This document shows, one piece after another, positions 28,977 to 38,786 of a stretch of DNA of 64,000 nucleotides (positions are counted from its first letter, which is position 1; every line of letters begins with the position of its first letter). The notes under the pieces were generated by a model. It was not told where the DNA came from. It did not search any database and worked only from the letters and a program-made list of their open reading frames with translations. The position numbers and the translations under genes are program-made. Source of the DNA: Lysinibacillus mangiferihumi (GTDB lineage: Bacteria; Bacillota; Bacilli; Bacillales_A; Planococcaceae); contig NZ_PYWM01000006.1 in the NCBI RefSeq assembly GCF_003049665.1, positions 1 through 64,000 of the forward strand, read 5' to 3'.

Positions 28977-30259
28977 ATACAGCTAGACTTCTACTGAAAA
29001 ATAAAAAATGGTTTATGTTGTTAATAGGGTTACTTTCATTTCTATTTTCTGTCGTTCTATTTGTGCTGTTAGTGAATATAAATATTTCAAAAATAGAAAT
29101 ACATTCAGCAAGTAAATTGCATAACTACAATATCTATCAGATTACGGATAATTTAATCGGTGAAAGAGAAATTGAATTTTTTAAAGATGTAAAAAACTAT
29201 GATATCCTCCATGATTTTAATAATCGGGTATTTGAAAATAGTAAAGTGGTCTTTTATAATGCCGTATCGCAGCCAGTAGGCTTAAAACAATATCCCCCTG
29301 ATAAGAAGTTCGCCGCCTATTATGAAGTGGGTTCCAATAATGATTTATACGAGTATGATGGGGAGTTTTATCAATTCTCTAAATCGATGCAAGTTACGAA
29401 ATCCGTATTTGATTATAATGTCGTTGAACTGATGGAAGGACAGCCATTTGATGATTCTGCTTATGTCTACATAGCAGGAAAAAATGAAATACCGGTCATT
29501 CTCGGCTCTGACTATCGTCAATACTATAAGTTAAATGACCAATTAGAGCTTCATTATTATTATGAAAAATTTGTCGGGCGAGTAGTCGGTTTTGCAAAGG
29601 AAAATTCATTTATTTTCACTAATCTTGAACCGCAGCAAGTGCTCAATCGCTACATCCTACTGCCTTCCATGTCGCTTTCTGAACAACCTTCTAAGTTGTT
29701 ACAAAAAACAGAGGTAGATGAAATATTCTTTCGCGCACTTCTATTAAGTAACATGGGTGGTTATTTAATGACCAACTTAAACGCGCTTGAGGTAAGAAAG
29801 GAAGTTGCAGACATAGAAAAAGTTACGAATTTCACTGATTATCAAATTATTGGTGCGAATTCGCTATCAGTGAATCTTTTATACAAAATGGTTGATGCCA
29901 ATCAAACACTTATTTATACAATATCTAGTGTTGTGTTTATATTCAGTTTGTGTGCTTTCTATTTGTTCGTTAAGAGTTTCATAAAAAGACAATTCGATAC
30001 GTATTTAGTTTACATTATGAGTGGTGTTACAAATAATAAAATCAAAAAAACTATACAACTCGAATTTTCAATCCTCAATGGCATTAGTATAGGATTGGCA
30101 TTGTTGTGCACCGTTCTATTTATGCAAGACATTACGCTACTATCAATTTTATTAATTTCCGGGTTCTTGGTTTGGTTGTTATTCCATGTCGTAGTTTATA
30201 TATTAGTGAATCAATTATTAGCAACGACGAATATCATTGAAAAGTTAAAGGGTGATTAA
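28973..30259 (+). CDS. ABC transporter permease, FtsX-like (second of two)
   Basis: The 428-residue protein repeats the plan of the gene before it: N-terminal segment (about 12-34), outside domain of about 270 residues rich in Tyr, Asn and Asp, then three membrane segments near the C-terminus (about 312-334, 363-385, 388-410). The start, TTG at 28973, overlaps the stop of the first permease gene. Two unequal permeases with one ATPase suggest a heterodimeric exporter or signalling complex of the MacB/LolCDE class. Substrate unknown. Confidence 0.75.
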   Translation: MNTARLLLKNKKWFMLLIGLLSFLFSVVLFVLLVNINISKIEIHSASKLHNYNIYQITDNLIGEREIEFFKDVKNYDILHDFNNRVFENSKVVFYNAVSQPVGLKQYPPDKKFAAYYEVGSNNDLYEYDGEFYQFSKSMQVTKSVFDYNVVELMEGQPFDDSAYVYIAGKNEIPVILGSDYRQYYKLNDQLELHYYYEKFVGRVVGFAKENSFIFTNLEPQQVLNRYILLPSMSLSEQPSKLLQKTEVDEIFFRALLLSNMGGYLMTNLNALEVRKEVADIEKVTNFTDYQIIGANSLSVNLLYKMVDANQTLIYTISSVVFIFSLCAFYLFVKSFIKRQFDTYLVYIMSGVTNNKIKKTIQLEFSILNGISIGLALLCTVLFMQDITLLSILLISGFLVWLLFHVVVYILVNQLLATTNIIEKLKGD

Positions 30260-30944
30260 AATCATAAGCTTTATTTCTTTAGATAACATCGTAAAGGCGT
30301 ATAATGAAAAAATAATATTACATCACATTAATTTAGAAATTGTTAACAATCAATTCATTTCTATAAAAGGGCCAAGTGGCGTCGGTAAAAGCACACTTTT
30401 AAATATATTAGCTGGACTGGAAAAAGCGGATAGTGGTAAATATATTTTGGATTGTATAGAAATGCATGCCCAAAATCTTAATGAACTTTCGGAAATAAGA
30501 GGCAGTCGAATCGGATACATTTCACAATACAATCCAATGATTCGCAACCTTACAGTACGGGAAAATATCGTAGTGCCATTATTATTAGGCAACTATAATC
30601 AAAAGCAAATCACGGCATATATCGATGAACTAAGTGCCTGTTTAAAAATTAATCATTTACTTGATAAGAAAATTGACAAGTTATCTGGGGGAGAAAGACA
30701 ACGAGTAGGAGTCATCAGAGCACTTATTAAAAAGCCTATATTGTTGATAGCTGATGAGCCTACTGGATCATTGGACGACGATACGACAATTTTAGTGTTT
30801 CACCTTTTTAAAAGGCTGTCTGAAAGTGGAACGACTATCGTTATGGCTACTCATAGTCACTTAAGTTCTCAATATGCAGATAAAGAATATAGGATGAGTC
30901 CGGAGGGGATTTTTTTGAACGTTCAAACGGTGGGCGATATGTAG
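30252..30944 (+). CDS. ABC transporter ATP-binding protein, LolD/MacB type
   Basis: The 230-residue ATPase has Walker A GPSGVGKST, a Q-loop YISQYNP, signature LSGGERQRVGVIRAL and Walker B ILLIADEPTGSLD, with the H-loop THSH. The phrase IRNLTVRENIVVPLLLGN is typical of the LolD/MacB/FtsE branch, which works with FtsX-like permeases. The start is uncertain: a GTG at 30252 overlaps the permease stop by eight bases and sits close to its AAAGGG. It is the last gene of the operon, followed by a terminator. Confidence 0.88.
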   Translation: MIKIISFISLDNIVKAYNEKIILHHINLEIVNNQFISIKGPSGVGKSTLLNILAGLEKADSGKYILDCIEMHAQNLNELSEIRGSRIGYISQYNPMIRNLTVRENIVVPLLLGNYNQKQITAYIDELSACLKINHLLDKKIDKLSGGERQRVGVIRALIKKPILLIADEPTGSLDDDTTILVFHLFKRLSESGTTIVMATHSHLSSQYADKEYRMSPEGIFLNVQTVGDM

Positions 30945-30971
30945 CCATTACTCGGTGAATTTTGGTATTTT

Positions 30972-31002
30972 GAGTTCGGTATTGTACCGGACTCATTTTT
31001 TA
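30972..31002 (+). terminator. terminator of the two-permease ABC operon
   Basis: GAGTtCGGT (30972-30980) pairs with ACCGgACTC (30986-30994), followed by ATTTTTT. Confidence 0.85.
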
Positions 31003-31134
31003 ATTTCGCCTTTATCTGTTGTGATTTTTTTGCCCCAAATATAGTAAAACTCCATACCATTATCCTATTTTGATAAGGAAACTTTACTTTTGTCATTAAT
31101 TCATCAAAAAGCCTTTAGACGTTCTTAGCGTTTT

Positions 31135-31164
31135 TTGTTCAATAAGGTGAAAAAATGGTACAAT
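31135..31164 (+). promoter_or_regulatory. probable yybS promoter
   Basis: TTGTTC (31135-31140) and TACAAT (31159-31164) with an 18-bp spacer lie 41 bases before yybS. The -35 is imperfect. Confidence 0.55.
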
Positions 31165-31204
31165 AAAGTTTAGTAAGTTTGACTGATAAAAAGGAAGGTT
31201 TTCA

Positions 31205-32146
31205 ATGCCGAATAATCAAACAAAGGCGCTTGTACAAGGCTCGGTGATGGTTGCAATGTTTACAATCTTAATGATTGCTTCAGCATATGTACCAATTGTT
31301 TCTTTAGTAGCCTTACTATTTACTCCATTACCAATTGCTTGGTATAGCGCAAATTACAAGCGTTCCTCATCAATACTCGTCGCAGTTGTAGGTTGTATAT
31401 TAACTGTGCTAACGAGTGGACTGTTTATGCTACCATTCGCCTTTATTATGGCGTTACTTGGGGTAATCATAGGTAATGCAATTCAATTAAAGAAGAGCAA
31501 ACTTTATTTATTCATGTCATCTGGTATCGCGGTACTTTTATGGTCAGCACTTGTCTATTTAGCCTATGTGCAATTAGCGGGAATTAACGTGATTGAAATG
31601 AGCTTGAAAATTGCCCGAGATAGTTATGAGCAATCCAACGAGCTTGCTAAAAGTATGACAGGTCAAATCGCTATTCAACCTGAACAAATGGAGGCTATGC
31701 TTAACATAATTGAGCTAACAATACCTTCAACAGTAACAATCTTTGCATTTTTAATAGCATTTATTATCATTACATTAAATTTACCTATTTTAAAACGATT
31801 AGGTTTAGCAGTACCAAAATTCCCAGCATATGAAAATATGCGACTTCCACGCTCTATTTTATGGTACTACATGATTATTTTGTGTATTAATCTATTTATA
31901 CGTCCAGAAGCGGGCTCTATGCTAGATATTATTGTATTAAATGTGTCTTATATTTTGTGGCTTTTATTAATTCTTCAAGGAATATCATTTATTCATTATT
32001 TCATTGCGACGAAAGGAATGCCGAGTGTTGTCAAATGGATAGCTACCATTTTAGCTATTCCACTTTCATCATTCATTATTTTACTCGGTATTATAGATTT
32101 AGGTTTCGACGTGCGTTCACTTGTGAAAGGGAAGACTAAGGAATAA
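31205..32146 (+). CDS. yybS: YybS family membrane protein (DUF2232)
   Basis: The 313-residue protein has about eight membrane segments and the DUF2232 layout, with the opening ALVQGSVMVAMFTILMIASAYVPIVSLVALLFTPLPIAWYS-type region resembling ECF transporter S components. Its ligand is not established. A good AAGGAAGG site precedes the ATG. It is the first gene of yybS-gdpP-rplI-dnaB, a conserved order in Bacillales, with 14 bases to gdpP. Confidence 0.92.
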   Translation: MPNNQTKALVQGSVMVAMFTILMIASAYVPIVSLVALLFTPLPIAWYSANYKRSSSILVAVVGCILTVLTSGLFMLPFAFIMALLGVIIGNAIQLKKSKLYLFMSSGIAVLLWSALVYLAYVQLAGINVIEMSLKIARDSYEQSNELAKSMTGQIAIQPEQMEAMLNIIELTIPSTVTIFAFLIAFIIITLNLPILKRLGLAVPKFPAYENMRLPRSILWYYMIILCINLFIRPEAGSMLDIIVLNVSYILWLLLILQGISFIHYFIATKGMPSVVKWIATILAIPLSSFIILLGIIDLGFDVRSLVKGKTKE

Positions 32147-32160
32147 GGGGCTGATGAGTA

Positions 32161-34134
32161 ATGGGGACTTTTAGAAAACGACCAATCCGCTATCCGCTTT
32201 TTGTTCTTTCCATTTTTGGCATTGTGACGTTCGCGCTTCTTTGTATTTGGAATATCGCGATTGGTATTGGCTATGGAGTAGGCTTTGCATTGTTAATGGC
32301 CTACACATGGAAAATTGAAAAAGCTACTTTTGAAGAGACCGAAAAGCATATAGAATCCATTTCCTTCCGTATGAAAAAGGTTGGGGAAGAGGCATTACTT
32401 GAAATGCCGATTGGGATATTGCTCGTCAATGAGGAATACGAAATTGAGTGGTCAAACCCATATATGCAAAATGTATTAAATAATGAGGCGTTAGTGGGTG
32501 AAGGAATTGTCAATATATCCGACGACATCTACGTACTGATGAAGACCGAGGAAACAAAAGAAGCAACGATTACGCTTCGTGATCGTAAATATCGTGTCTT
32601 TTACAAGGAAGAGGAGCGTCTACTATATTTCTTCGATATTACAGAGCAAATTGCAATTGAAAAACAATACTTTGCAGATCGTACAGTTATTGCTATTTTA
32701 TTTGTCGATAACTATGATGAAATTACACAAGCAATGGATGACCAGCCGCGTAGCTTAACTAATACGATGGTAACGTCTATTGTCAATGACTGGGCAGCGG
32801 AGCATGGAATATTTGTCAAACGAATTTCATCGGATCGTTTTTTAGCGGTTTTAAATGAATCGATTTTAACAGAACTAGAAAAGAAAAAATTTGCTATTTT
32901 AGATACAATTCGTGAAAAGACAGCACAAAAAAACCTTTCACTAACGTTAAGTATTGGTGTTGGTGCTGGCTCTTCTTCACTAGTGGAACTTGGTGAATTA
33001 GCCCAATCGAGTTTGGATCTTGTTTTAGGTCGTGGTGGGGATCAGGTAGCCATCAAACAACCTACAGGAAAGCTCAAGTTCTATGGAGGGAAAACCAACC
33101 CTGTTGAAAAACGTACACGTGTTAGGGCGCGGGTTATCTCACATGCACTACGTGATTTAATACAAGACAGTGACCAAGTGTTTGTTATGGGACATAAAAA
33201 TCCTGATATGGACTCTATTGGTGCATCTGTTGGGGTTCGCAAAATGGCTCAAATGAATGATGTAAAAGGCTATGTCGTCATTAATTTTGATGAACTAAAC
33301 GGTAGTGTCACACGTTTAATGAATGAAATTGAAAGTAAATCCGATTTCTACGAGCACTTCTTAACGCCAGAAGAAGTGGCTACAAAAATGACTGAAAAAT
33401 CCTTACTTATTATTGTAGATACACATAAGCCGAATTTAGTCATTGATCCATACTTATTAAAGCTTGCGGAAAAGGTAGTCGTAATCGACCATCATCGTCG
33501 TAGTGAAGACTTTATTGAAAATCCAACGCTTGTGTATATGGAGCCTTATGCTTCGTCTACAGCAGAGCTTGTTACTGAGTTATTAGAGTATCAGCCAAAG
33601 CGGGCAAAAATTAATATGCTAGAAGCGACAGCGCTATTAGCGGGGATTATTGTTGATACAAAGAGTTTTACACTTCGTACAGGTGCCCGTACTTTTGAGG
33701 CAGCTTCTTATTTACGAACAAATGGAGCCGATACAGTTTTAGTACAAAGACTTTTAAAAGAAGACATCCATACGTATATTGAACGTTCGAAAATTGTGCA
33801 AACTGTGAAATTCGTGAAGCCTGGCATCGCACTAGCCGTAGGTGAAGATTCAAAAATTTATGATTCTGTATTAATCGCACAAACGGCTGATATTTTACTA
33901 ACGATGAAAGATGTAAACGCATCTTTTGTCATTGCGCATCGTGCAGATGGTAAAATTGGTATTAGTGCAAGGTCATTAGGAGAAGTAAATGTACAGCTTA
34001 TCATGGAAAGGCTCGGCGGTGGCGGGCATTTAACAAATGCGGCTTGCCAAATAGAAGCACTTTCCATTGGTGAAGTAAAAAAATATTTAGAAGAGGCCAT
34101 ATATGAGGTACTCGAAGGGAGTTCTGAATTATGA
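32161..34134 (+). CDS. gdpP: Cyclic-di-AMP phosphodiesterase GdpP
   Basis: GdpP hydrolyses the second messenger c-di-AMP to pApA and so affects potassium, cell-wall stress and beta-lactam tolerance. The 657-residue protein has two N-terminal membrane segments (about 12-50), a PAS domain that binds haem in relatives, a degenerate GGDEF domain, and a C-terminal DHH/DHHA1 phosphodiesterase module with [27 protein letters not shown] and [12 protein letters not shown]. The ATG is preceded by AAGGGGCTGATG. The stop overlaps the rplI start by four bases. Confidence 0.97.
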   Translation: MGTFRKRPIRYPLFVLSIFGIVTFALLCIWNIAIGIGYGVGFALLMAYTWKIEKATFEETEKHIESISFRMKKVGEEALLEMPIGILLVNEEYEIEWSNPYMQNVLNNEALVGEGIVNISDDIYVLMKTEETKEATITLRDRKYRVFYKEEERLLYFFDITEQIAIEKQYFADRTVIAILFVDNYDEITQAMDDQPRSLTNTMVTSIVNDWAAEHGIFVKRISSDRFLAVLNESILTELEKKKFAILDTIREKTAQKNLSLTLSIGVGAGSSSLVELGELAQSSLDLVLGRGGDQVAIKQPTGKLKFYGGKTNPVEKRTRVRARVISHALRDLIQDSDQVFVMGHKNPDMDSIGASVGVRKMAQMNDVKGYVVINFDELNGSVTRLMNEIESKSDFYEHFLTPEEVATKMTEKSLLIIVDTHKPNLVIDPYLLKLAEKVVVIDHHRRSEDFIENPTLVYMEPYASSTAELVTELLEYQPKRAKINMLEATALLAGIIVDTKSFTLRTGARTFEAASYLRTNGADTVLVQRLLKEDIHTYIERSKIVQTVKFVKPGIALAVGEDSKIYDSVLIAQTADILLTMKDVNASFVIAHRADGKIGISARSLGEVNVQLIMERLGGGGHLTNAACQIEALSIGEVKKYLEEAIYEVLEGSSEL

Positions 34135-34577
34135 AAGTAGTATTTTTAAAAGATGTTAAAGGTAAAGGAAAAAAAGGGGAAGTAAAAAATGTAGCAGATG
34201 GCTATGCACAAAACTTCCTAATTAAAAACGGTTATGCTGCAGAAGCAAATGCACAAGCAATGAGCCAATTACAAGGTCAAAAGAAACTAGAAGAAAAAAA
34301 CGCAGCAGCAGAATTAGCTGAAGCACAAGCTTTAAAAGAAAAGCTAGAAGCATTAACAGTGGAGTTAAAAGCGAAATCAGGAGATGGTGGACGCTTATTT
34401 GGTTCAGTTTCGACAAAACAAATTGCAGAAGCACTGCAAAAAGTACATGGCATTAAAATTGATAAACGCAAAATGACTTTACCTGATGGCATCCGTGCAC
34501 TAGGCTTTACAAATGTACCTGTAAAACTACATCACGAAGTATCAGCGACATTAAAAGTACAAGTAACGGAAGAATAA
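34131..34577 (+). CDS. rplI: 50S ribosomal protein L9
   Basis: The 148-residue protein has the L9 N-terminal RNA-binding domain, [21 protein letters not shown] with GYAQNFLI, a long connecting helix (about 45-75, rich in A, E and K) and a C-terminal domain with [11 protein letters not shown]. Its start is embedded in the gdpP stop, so it is translated from the same message. It is followed 13 bases later by the replicative helicase. Confidence 0.98.
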   Translation: MKVVFLKDVKGKGKKGEVKNVADGYAQNFLIKNGYAAEANAQAMSQLQGQKKLEEKNAAAELAEAQALKEKLEALTVELKAKSGDGGRLFGSVSTKQIAEALQKVHGIKIDKRKMTLPDGIRALGFTNVPVKLHHEVSATLKVQVTEE

Positions 34578-34590
34578 GGGGCGACTATCC

Positions 34591-35952
34591 ATGAACGAAC
34601 CGATGATAGACCGCGTTCCACCGCATAACCGGGAAGCGGAGCAATCGGTTATCGGTGCAATTTTTCTAGAACCACAGGCACTAATCACAGCATCGGAAAT
34701 TCTGTTAGCTGATGATTTTTACCAAAACGCGCATAAGAAGATTTTTGAGACAATGTTGCGTTTAAGTGATCAAGGAAAAGCGATAGATGTTGTAACAGTT
34801 ACTGAGGAATTATCAGCAAAAAAAGAGATTGAGGATGTTGGCGGGCTATCGTATTTACTAGAGCTCGCCAATGCTGTCCCTACGGCAGCAAACGTTGCTC
34901 ACTATGCCAAAATCGTTGAGGAAAAAGCGTTATTACGTCGTTTAATCCGTGTAGCTACAAAAATAGTTGAAGACGGCTACACACGTGAGGACGAGGTAGA
35001 GGCATTACTCGGCGAAGCAGAGAAGAAAATGATGGAGGTCGCCAACCGCAAAAATGCTGGCGACTTTAAACATGTAAAAGATGTTTTAGTCGAGACATTC
35101 GATAATATCGAGCAGCTTCAATCCCGTAAAGGTGATGTAACAGGTATTCCAACAGGCTTCCGTGATTTAGACCATATTACAGCAGGCTTCCAACGCAATG
35201 ACTTGATTATTGTTGCAGCACGACCTTCTGTAGGGAAAACGGCTTTTGCGTTAAATGTTGCACAAAGTGTAGCTGTACAAGCACGTGAAAATGTTGCCAT
35301 CTTCTCATTAGAGATGGGTGCTGAGCAGCTTGTCATGCGTATGCTATGTGCCGAAGGAAATATTGATGCACAAGTTTTACGTACAGGTGCTTTAACTACC
35401 GAAGATTGGGGTAAACTAACGATGGCAATGGGAAGTTTATCGAATTCAGGTATTTTTATTGATGACACGCCAGGTGTCCGTATCAATGAAATTCGAGCAA
35501 AGTGTAGACGTTTAGCTCAAGAGCATGGACTTGGAATGATTCTAATCGATTACTTACAGCTTATTCAGGGTAGTGGGAAGCCTGGAGAAAACCGTCAACA
35601 AGAAGTATCAGAAATCTCACGTTCGTTAAAAGGATTAGCGCGTGAGTTAAAGGTACCAGTAATTGCACTATCACAGCTTTCGCGTGGTGTAGAGCAACGT
35701 CAGGATAAGCGACCAATGATGAGTGACTTGCGTGAATCAGGAAGTATTGAGCAGGATGCCGATATTGTTGCCTTCTTATATCGTGATGACTATTACGATA
35801 AAGAGTCCGAGAGTAAAAATATGATTGAAATTATTATTGCTAAACAGCGTAACGGTCCTACAGGAACAGTTACACTTGCTTTTAAAAAGGAATTCAATAA
35901 ATTTATAAACGTGGATTGGTCACAGATGCCACCACCGCCACCACGTGATTAG
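34591..35952 (+). CDS. dnaB: Replicative DNA helicase (DnaB family; DnaC in B. subtilis)
   Basis: The 453-residue hexameric helicase unwinds the fork. The N-terminal collar domain starts DRVPPHNREAEQSVIGAIFLEP, and the RecA-like motor has Walker A ARPSVGKTAFAL, Walker B MILIDYLQLI, and LSRGVEQRQDKRPMMSDLRESGSIEQDADIV-type motif H4 region. Length and ends (QMPPPPPRD) are typical. It is part of the yybS operon and closes with a terminator before purA. Confidence 0.98.
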   Translation: MNEPMIDRVPPHNREAEQSVIGAIFLEPQALITASEILLADDFYQNAHKKIFETMLRLSDQGKAIDVVTVTEELSAKKEIEDVGGLSYLLELANAVPTAANVAHYAKIVEEKALLRRLIRVATKIVEDGYTREDEVEALLGEAEKKMMEVANRKNAGDFKHVKDVLVETFDNIEQLQSRKGDVTGIPTGFRDLDHITAGFQRNDLIIVAARPSVGKTAFALNVAQSVAVQARENVAIFSLEMGAEQLVMRMLCAEGNIDAQVLRTGALTTEDWGKLTMAMGSLSNSGIFIDDTPGVRINEIRAKCRRLAQEHGLGMILIDYLQLIQGSGKPGENRQQEVSEISRSLKGLARELKVPVIALSQLSRGVEQRQDKRPMMSDLRESGSIEQDADIVAFLYRDDYYDKESESKNMIEIIIAKQRNGPTGTVTLAFKKEFNKFINVDWSQMPPPPPRD

Positions 35953-35998
35953 TAATATTTATCTAGAAATGAGATAATATTCATACCATTCCGTCATT

Positions 35999-36045
35999 AA
36001 ACACGAACGTTAAATCATAGTAATTGATTTTATGTTCGTGTTTTT
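35999..36045 (+). terminator. dnaB terminator, arms containing CGAAC/GTTCG
   Basis: AAACACGAAC (35999-36008) pairs with GTTCGTGTTT (36034-36043), followed by TTAAC. The arms carry CGAAC and GTTCG, which resemble PurR box cores, 13-20 bases upstream of the purA -35 site. Termination is the simpler reading. Confidence 0.7.
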
Positions 36046-36058
36046 AACTATTTTTTTA

Positions 36059-36088
36059 TTGACGAGTTGTTTCTAACATTGTTACAAT
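36059..36088 (+). promoter_or_regulatory. purA promoter
   Basis: TTGACG (36059-36064) and TACAAT (36083-36088) have an 18-bp spacer. Transcription would start about 45 bases before the purA ATG. Confidence 0.78.
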
Positions 36089-36141
36089 AATTTACGGCTT
36101 GATTAATGAGATACAATACGTATCTAACGGAGGTGCTGATT

Positions 36142-37431
36142 ATGACATCAGTTGTAGTTGTAGGAACACAGTGGGGAGACGAAGGTAAAGGTAAAATTAC
36201 AGATTTCCTTTCACAAAAGGCAGATGCTATTGCCCGCTTTGCAGGTGGCGATAACGCTGGACATACCATTAAAATTAATGGTGAAACATATAAGCTACAT
36301 TTAATCCCATCAGGTATTTTCTACAAAGAGAAAACGTCTGTAATGGGGAATGGGATGGTTGTTAACCCAAAATCACTTGTAACAGAGTTAAAAGGACTTC
36401 AGGAACGAGGCATCAATACAGATAATCTTCGTATTTCAAATCGTGCCCATGTCATTTTACCATATCATATTAAACAAGATATCGCAGATGAAGAAAGCCG
36501 TGGCGATAACAAAATCGGTACAACTTGTAAAGGTATCGGACCTTGCTATCAAGATAAAGTAGCACGGATTGGTATCCGTATGGCTGATTTATTAGATAAA
36601 GAAGTATTTGAAGAAAAACTACGTCATAATTTAGCAATTAAAAATAAGTTGTTCGAGAAATTTTATGAAGTAGAGGGTGTAACATTCGAAGAAATCTTCG
36701 AAGAATATTACGGTTATGGACAAGAAATCGCAAAATATGTTACAGATACTTCAAAAATTTTAAATGATGTATTAGATGAAGGTGGCAAAGTATTATTTGA
36801 AGGGGCGCAAGGTATTTTACTTGATGTCGATCAAGGGACTTATCCATTTGTTACTTCTTCAAACCCTGTTGCTGGTGGTGTAGCAATTGGTGCAGGTATT
36901 GGCCCATCAAAAGTTTCAAGTGTTATTGGAGTATGTAAAGCCTATACATCACGTGTAGGAGATGGCCCATTCCCAACTGAATTATTTGACGAAGTTGGCC
37001 AGCAAATTCGTGAAGTAGGTCGCGAATACGGTACAACGACTGGACGCCCTCGTCGTGTAGGCTGGTTTGATACAGTTGTCGTTCGCCATTCACGCCGTGT
37101 AAGTGGTATTACGCATTTAGCATTAAATTCAATTGATGTTTTATCAGGTTTAGACACTGTAAAAATCTGTACAGCTTATAAATATAAAGATGAAACAATT
37201 ACAGAGTACCCAGCAAATCTTCATATTATTGAACAATGTGAACCTATTTATGAGGAGCTTCCAGGCTGGTCAGAAGATGTTACAGGCTGCCGCACATTAG
37301 AAGAGTTACCAGAGAATGCACGACGCTATGTAGAACGTGTAAGTGAATTAACGGGCATTCAAATTGCTACCTTCTCTGTCGGCCCTGGTCGTGAACAAAC
37401 AAATGTATTAGTAGATATTTGGGAAGCATAA
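36142..37431 (+). CDS. purA: Adenylosuccinate synthetase
   Basis: PurA joins IMP and aspartate, using GTP, in the first step from IMP to AMP. The 429-residue protein has the phosphate loop GDEGKGK (12-18), the IMP-binding region [21 protein letters not shown] and the conserved [10 protein letters not shown]. The ATG at 36142 follows ACGGAGGTG by 6 bases; the open frame extends 12 codons further upstream but overlaps the promoter. PurA is a single-gene unit in Bacillales and is generally repressed by PurR. Confidence 0.98.
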   Translation: MTSVVVVGTQWGDEGKGKITDFLSQKADAIARFAGGDNAGHTIKINGETYKLHLIPSGIFYKEKTSVMGNGMVVNPKSLVTELKGLQERGINTDNLRISNRAHVILPYHIKQDIADEESRGDNKIGTTCKGIGPCYQDKVARIGIRMADLLDKEVFEEKLRHNLAIKNKLFEKFYEVEGVTFEEIFEEYYGYGQEIAKYVTDTSKILNDVLDEGGKVLFEGAQGILLDVDQGTYPFVTSSNPVAGGVAIGAGIGPSKVSSVIGVCKAYTSRVGDGPFPTELFDEVGQQIREVGREYGTTTGRPRRVGWFDTVVVRHSRRVSGITHLALNSIDVLSGLDTVKICTAYKYKDETITEYPANLHIIEQCEPIYEELPGWSEDVTGCRTLEELPENARRYVERVSELTGIQIATFSVGPGREQTNVLVDIWEA

Positions 37432-37445
37432 TCAATACTAACGTT

Positions 37446-37507
37446 GTTGATTTCCGCTACGTGCTGTGCGTTCCCGCAGGAGTCGCCCGCCCTCCGCTGC
37501 AATCAAC
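37446..37507. repeat. 62-bp GC-rich dispersed-repeat copy with 7-bp inverted ends
   Basis: The element begins GTTGATTTCCGC and ends CCGCTGCAATCAAC, so its tips GTTGATT/AATCAAC are inverted. It is clearly richer in G and C than its surroundings and reads like the short dispersed repeats (GATTTCCGCT...CCCGC...) common between genes in Lysinibacillus and Bacillus genomes. Only one copy is in this window, so the family assignment is from memory. Confidence 0.6.
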
Positions 37508-37530
37508 TGGTTTCTAAACATACTAAAGAT

Positions 37531-37565
37531 AAAAGCGCGTGCCGTAATTGGTACGCGCTTTTTAA
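37531..37565. terminator. terminator between purA and the YitT gene
   Basis: AAAAGCGCGT (37531-37540) pairs with ACGCGCTTTT (37553-37562) with an inner CC/GG. A and T runs on both sides make it bidirectional for the two converging genes. Confidence 0.88.
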
Positions 37566-37572
37566 GGCTCTT

Positions 37573-38469
37573 TTAGTGAATATCCTTCTTCTTGAAGCGG
37601 CCACCTTTAACTTCTGCAATATTCCCTATTGCAAGGAATGCATGGTCGTCTATTTCCGCGACAATTGTTTTCAATTTTGATTCTTCCAAGCGTGTAATAA
37701 CGGTAAAAATAACTTTTTTGTCGTTGCCTGTGTAGGCCCCCTCCCCGTGAAGAAAAGTGACCCCACGACCAAGTCGATCCATAATAGTTTGACCAATTTC
37801 TTCAATTTCATCACTGATAATATAAACAGATTTTGACTCTTCCATCCCTTGTATAACAATATCAATCATTTTATAGGCTATATAATAGGCAATGATAGAG
37901 TACATAGCTTGCTCCCATGTGAAAACAAAACCTGCAATGGTAAAGATCAGTACATTGAAGAACATAATAATTTCTCCGACTGAGAATGGAGATTTTCTAT
38001 TAAATAAAATGGCTAAAATTTCAGTTCCATCTAAAGAACCACCGTAACGTATAACGATACCGACACCAATACCCAAGATCATGCCACCAAAAACTGTCGC
38101 AAGTAAAGTGTCTGTTGTAAATGGTTCAAGATTATGTAAGAAGATTGTTGTTACGGAGAGCACTGTGATGCCAAGCCCTGTAGAAAGTGCAAATGTTTTA
38201 CCAATCTGTTTATAGCCTAAAAAGATAAAAGGTAAATTTAAAACGAAGATGAAAATACCTAGGGGTAAGCTTAATAAATGCGAGGTAATAATGGAAACAC
38301 CAACGATTCCTCCATCCATAATGTGGTTGGGTACTAAAAATAGCTCTAGTCCTAATGCCATAATGATAGCACCTATGGCAACCATAACAATTCGGGCGGT
38401 TATTTTCCGAACGGTATTCTTTTTTTGCTGTCTTGCTTTAGCTACCTTAGTGGTCTGTGAATCACTCAA
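37573..38469 (-). CDS. YitT family membrane protein (DUF161/DUF2179)
   Basis: The protein of about 298 residues has five to six membrane segments (starting ITARIVMVAIGAIIMALGLELFLVPNHIMDGG, the family hallmark with DGGIVGVSI) and a C-terminal cytoplasmic DUF2179 domain (SKSVYIISDEIEEIGQTIMDRLGRGVT). Function is not established for the family. The start is set at a TTG (38467-38469) with GGAG 8 bases upstream; a TTG six codons earlier lies within that site. It converges on purA. Confidence 0.88.
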   Translation of the reverse strand: MSDSQTTKVAKARQQKKNTVRKITARIVMVAIGAIIMALGLELFLVPNHIMDGGIVGVSIITSHLLSLPLGIFIFVLNLPFIFLGYKQIGKTFALSTGLGITVLSVTTIFLHNLEPFTTDTLLATVFGGMILGIGVGIVIRYGGSLDGTEILAILFNRKSPFSVGEIIMFFNVLIFTIAGFVFTWEQAMYSIIAYYIAYKMIDIVIQGMEESKSVYIISDEIEEIGQTIMDRLGRGVTFLHGEGAYTGNDKKVIFTVITRLEESKLKTIVAEIDDHAFLAIGNIAEVKGGRFKKKDIH

Positions 38470-38786
38470 ATCAATCGCTCCAATCAACTAGTATACGTCT
38501 CTTACTCTATTTTATCGAAATATTGAAAAGGTAAAAAGAAATATGTTTAAATACTCATTTAAAACAAAATAATAAGGATAATACTTCCTAATTTAAAAAT
38601 AAAAGGAGTGAGAATAAGATTATCAAATATAAGATTTATGTAACAATTAGTAGAGAAATAATACATTTTCATTACAAAAGGGATAAAATATTCAAACGCC
38701 ATTTTCTTTATGGTACATTATAGTGGTGCAAAATCTTTGTGGGTAATTAAACCTATGTTAGGCTGAAGTTGGAAGGGGCTTTATTG
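38470..38786. other. gap before the M23 peptidase gene
   Basis: About 300 AT-rich bases hold no gene that I can support. A good ribosome binding site (AAAGGAGTGAG near 38602-38612) is followed not by ATG, GTG or TTG but by ATT at 38620, which opens about 34 codons. This is noted but is not convincing as a gene. A weak TACATTATAG -10-like sequence lies near 38714. Confidence 0.3.

Noticed and set aside
37444..37680. 78-codon plus frame after purA
   Set aside because: It spans the dispersed repeat, the bidirectional terminator and the antisense of the YitT gene.
38620..38721. ATT-started frame behind AAAGGAGTGAG
   Set aside because: Start codon is very rare, product (about 34 residues) is not recognisable, and no conservation can be tested here.
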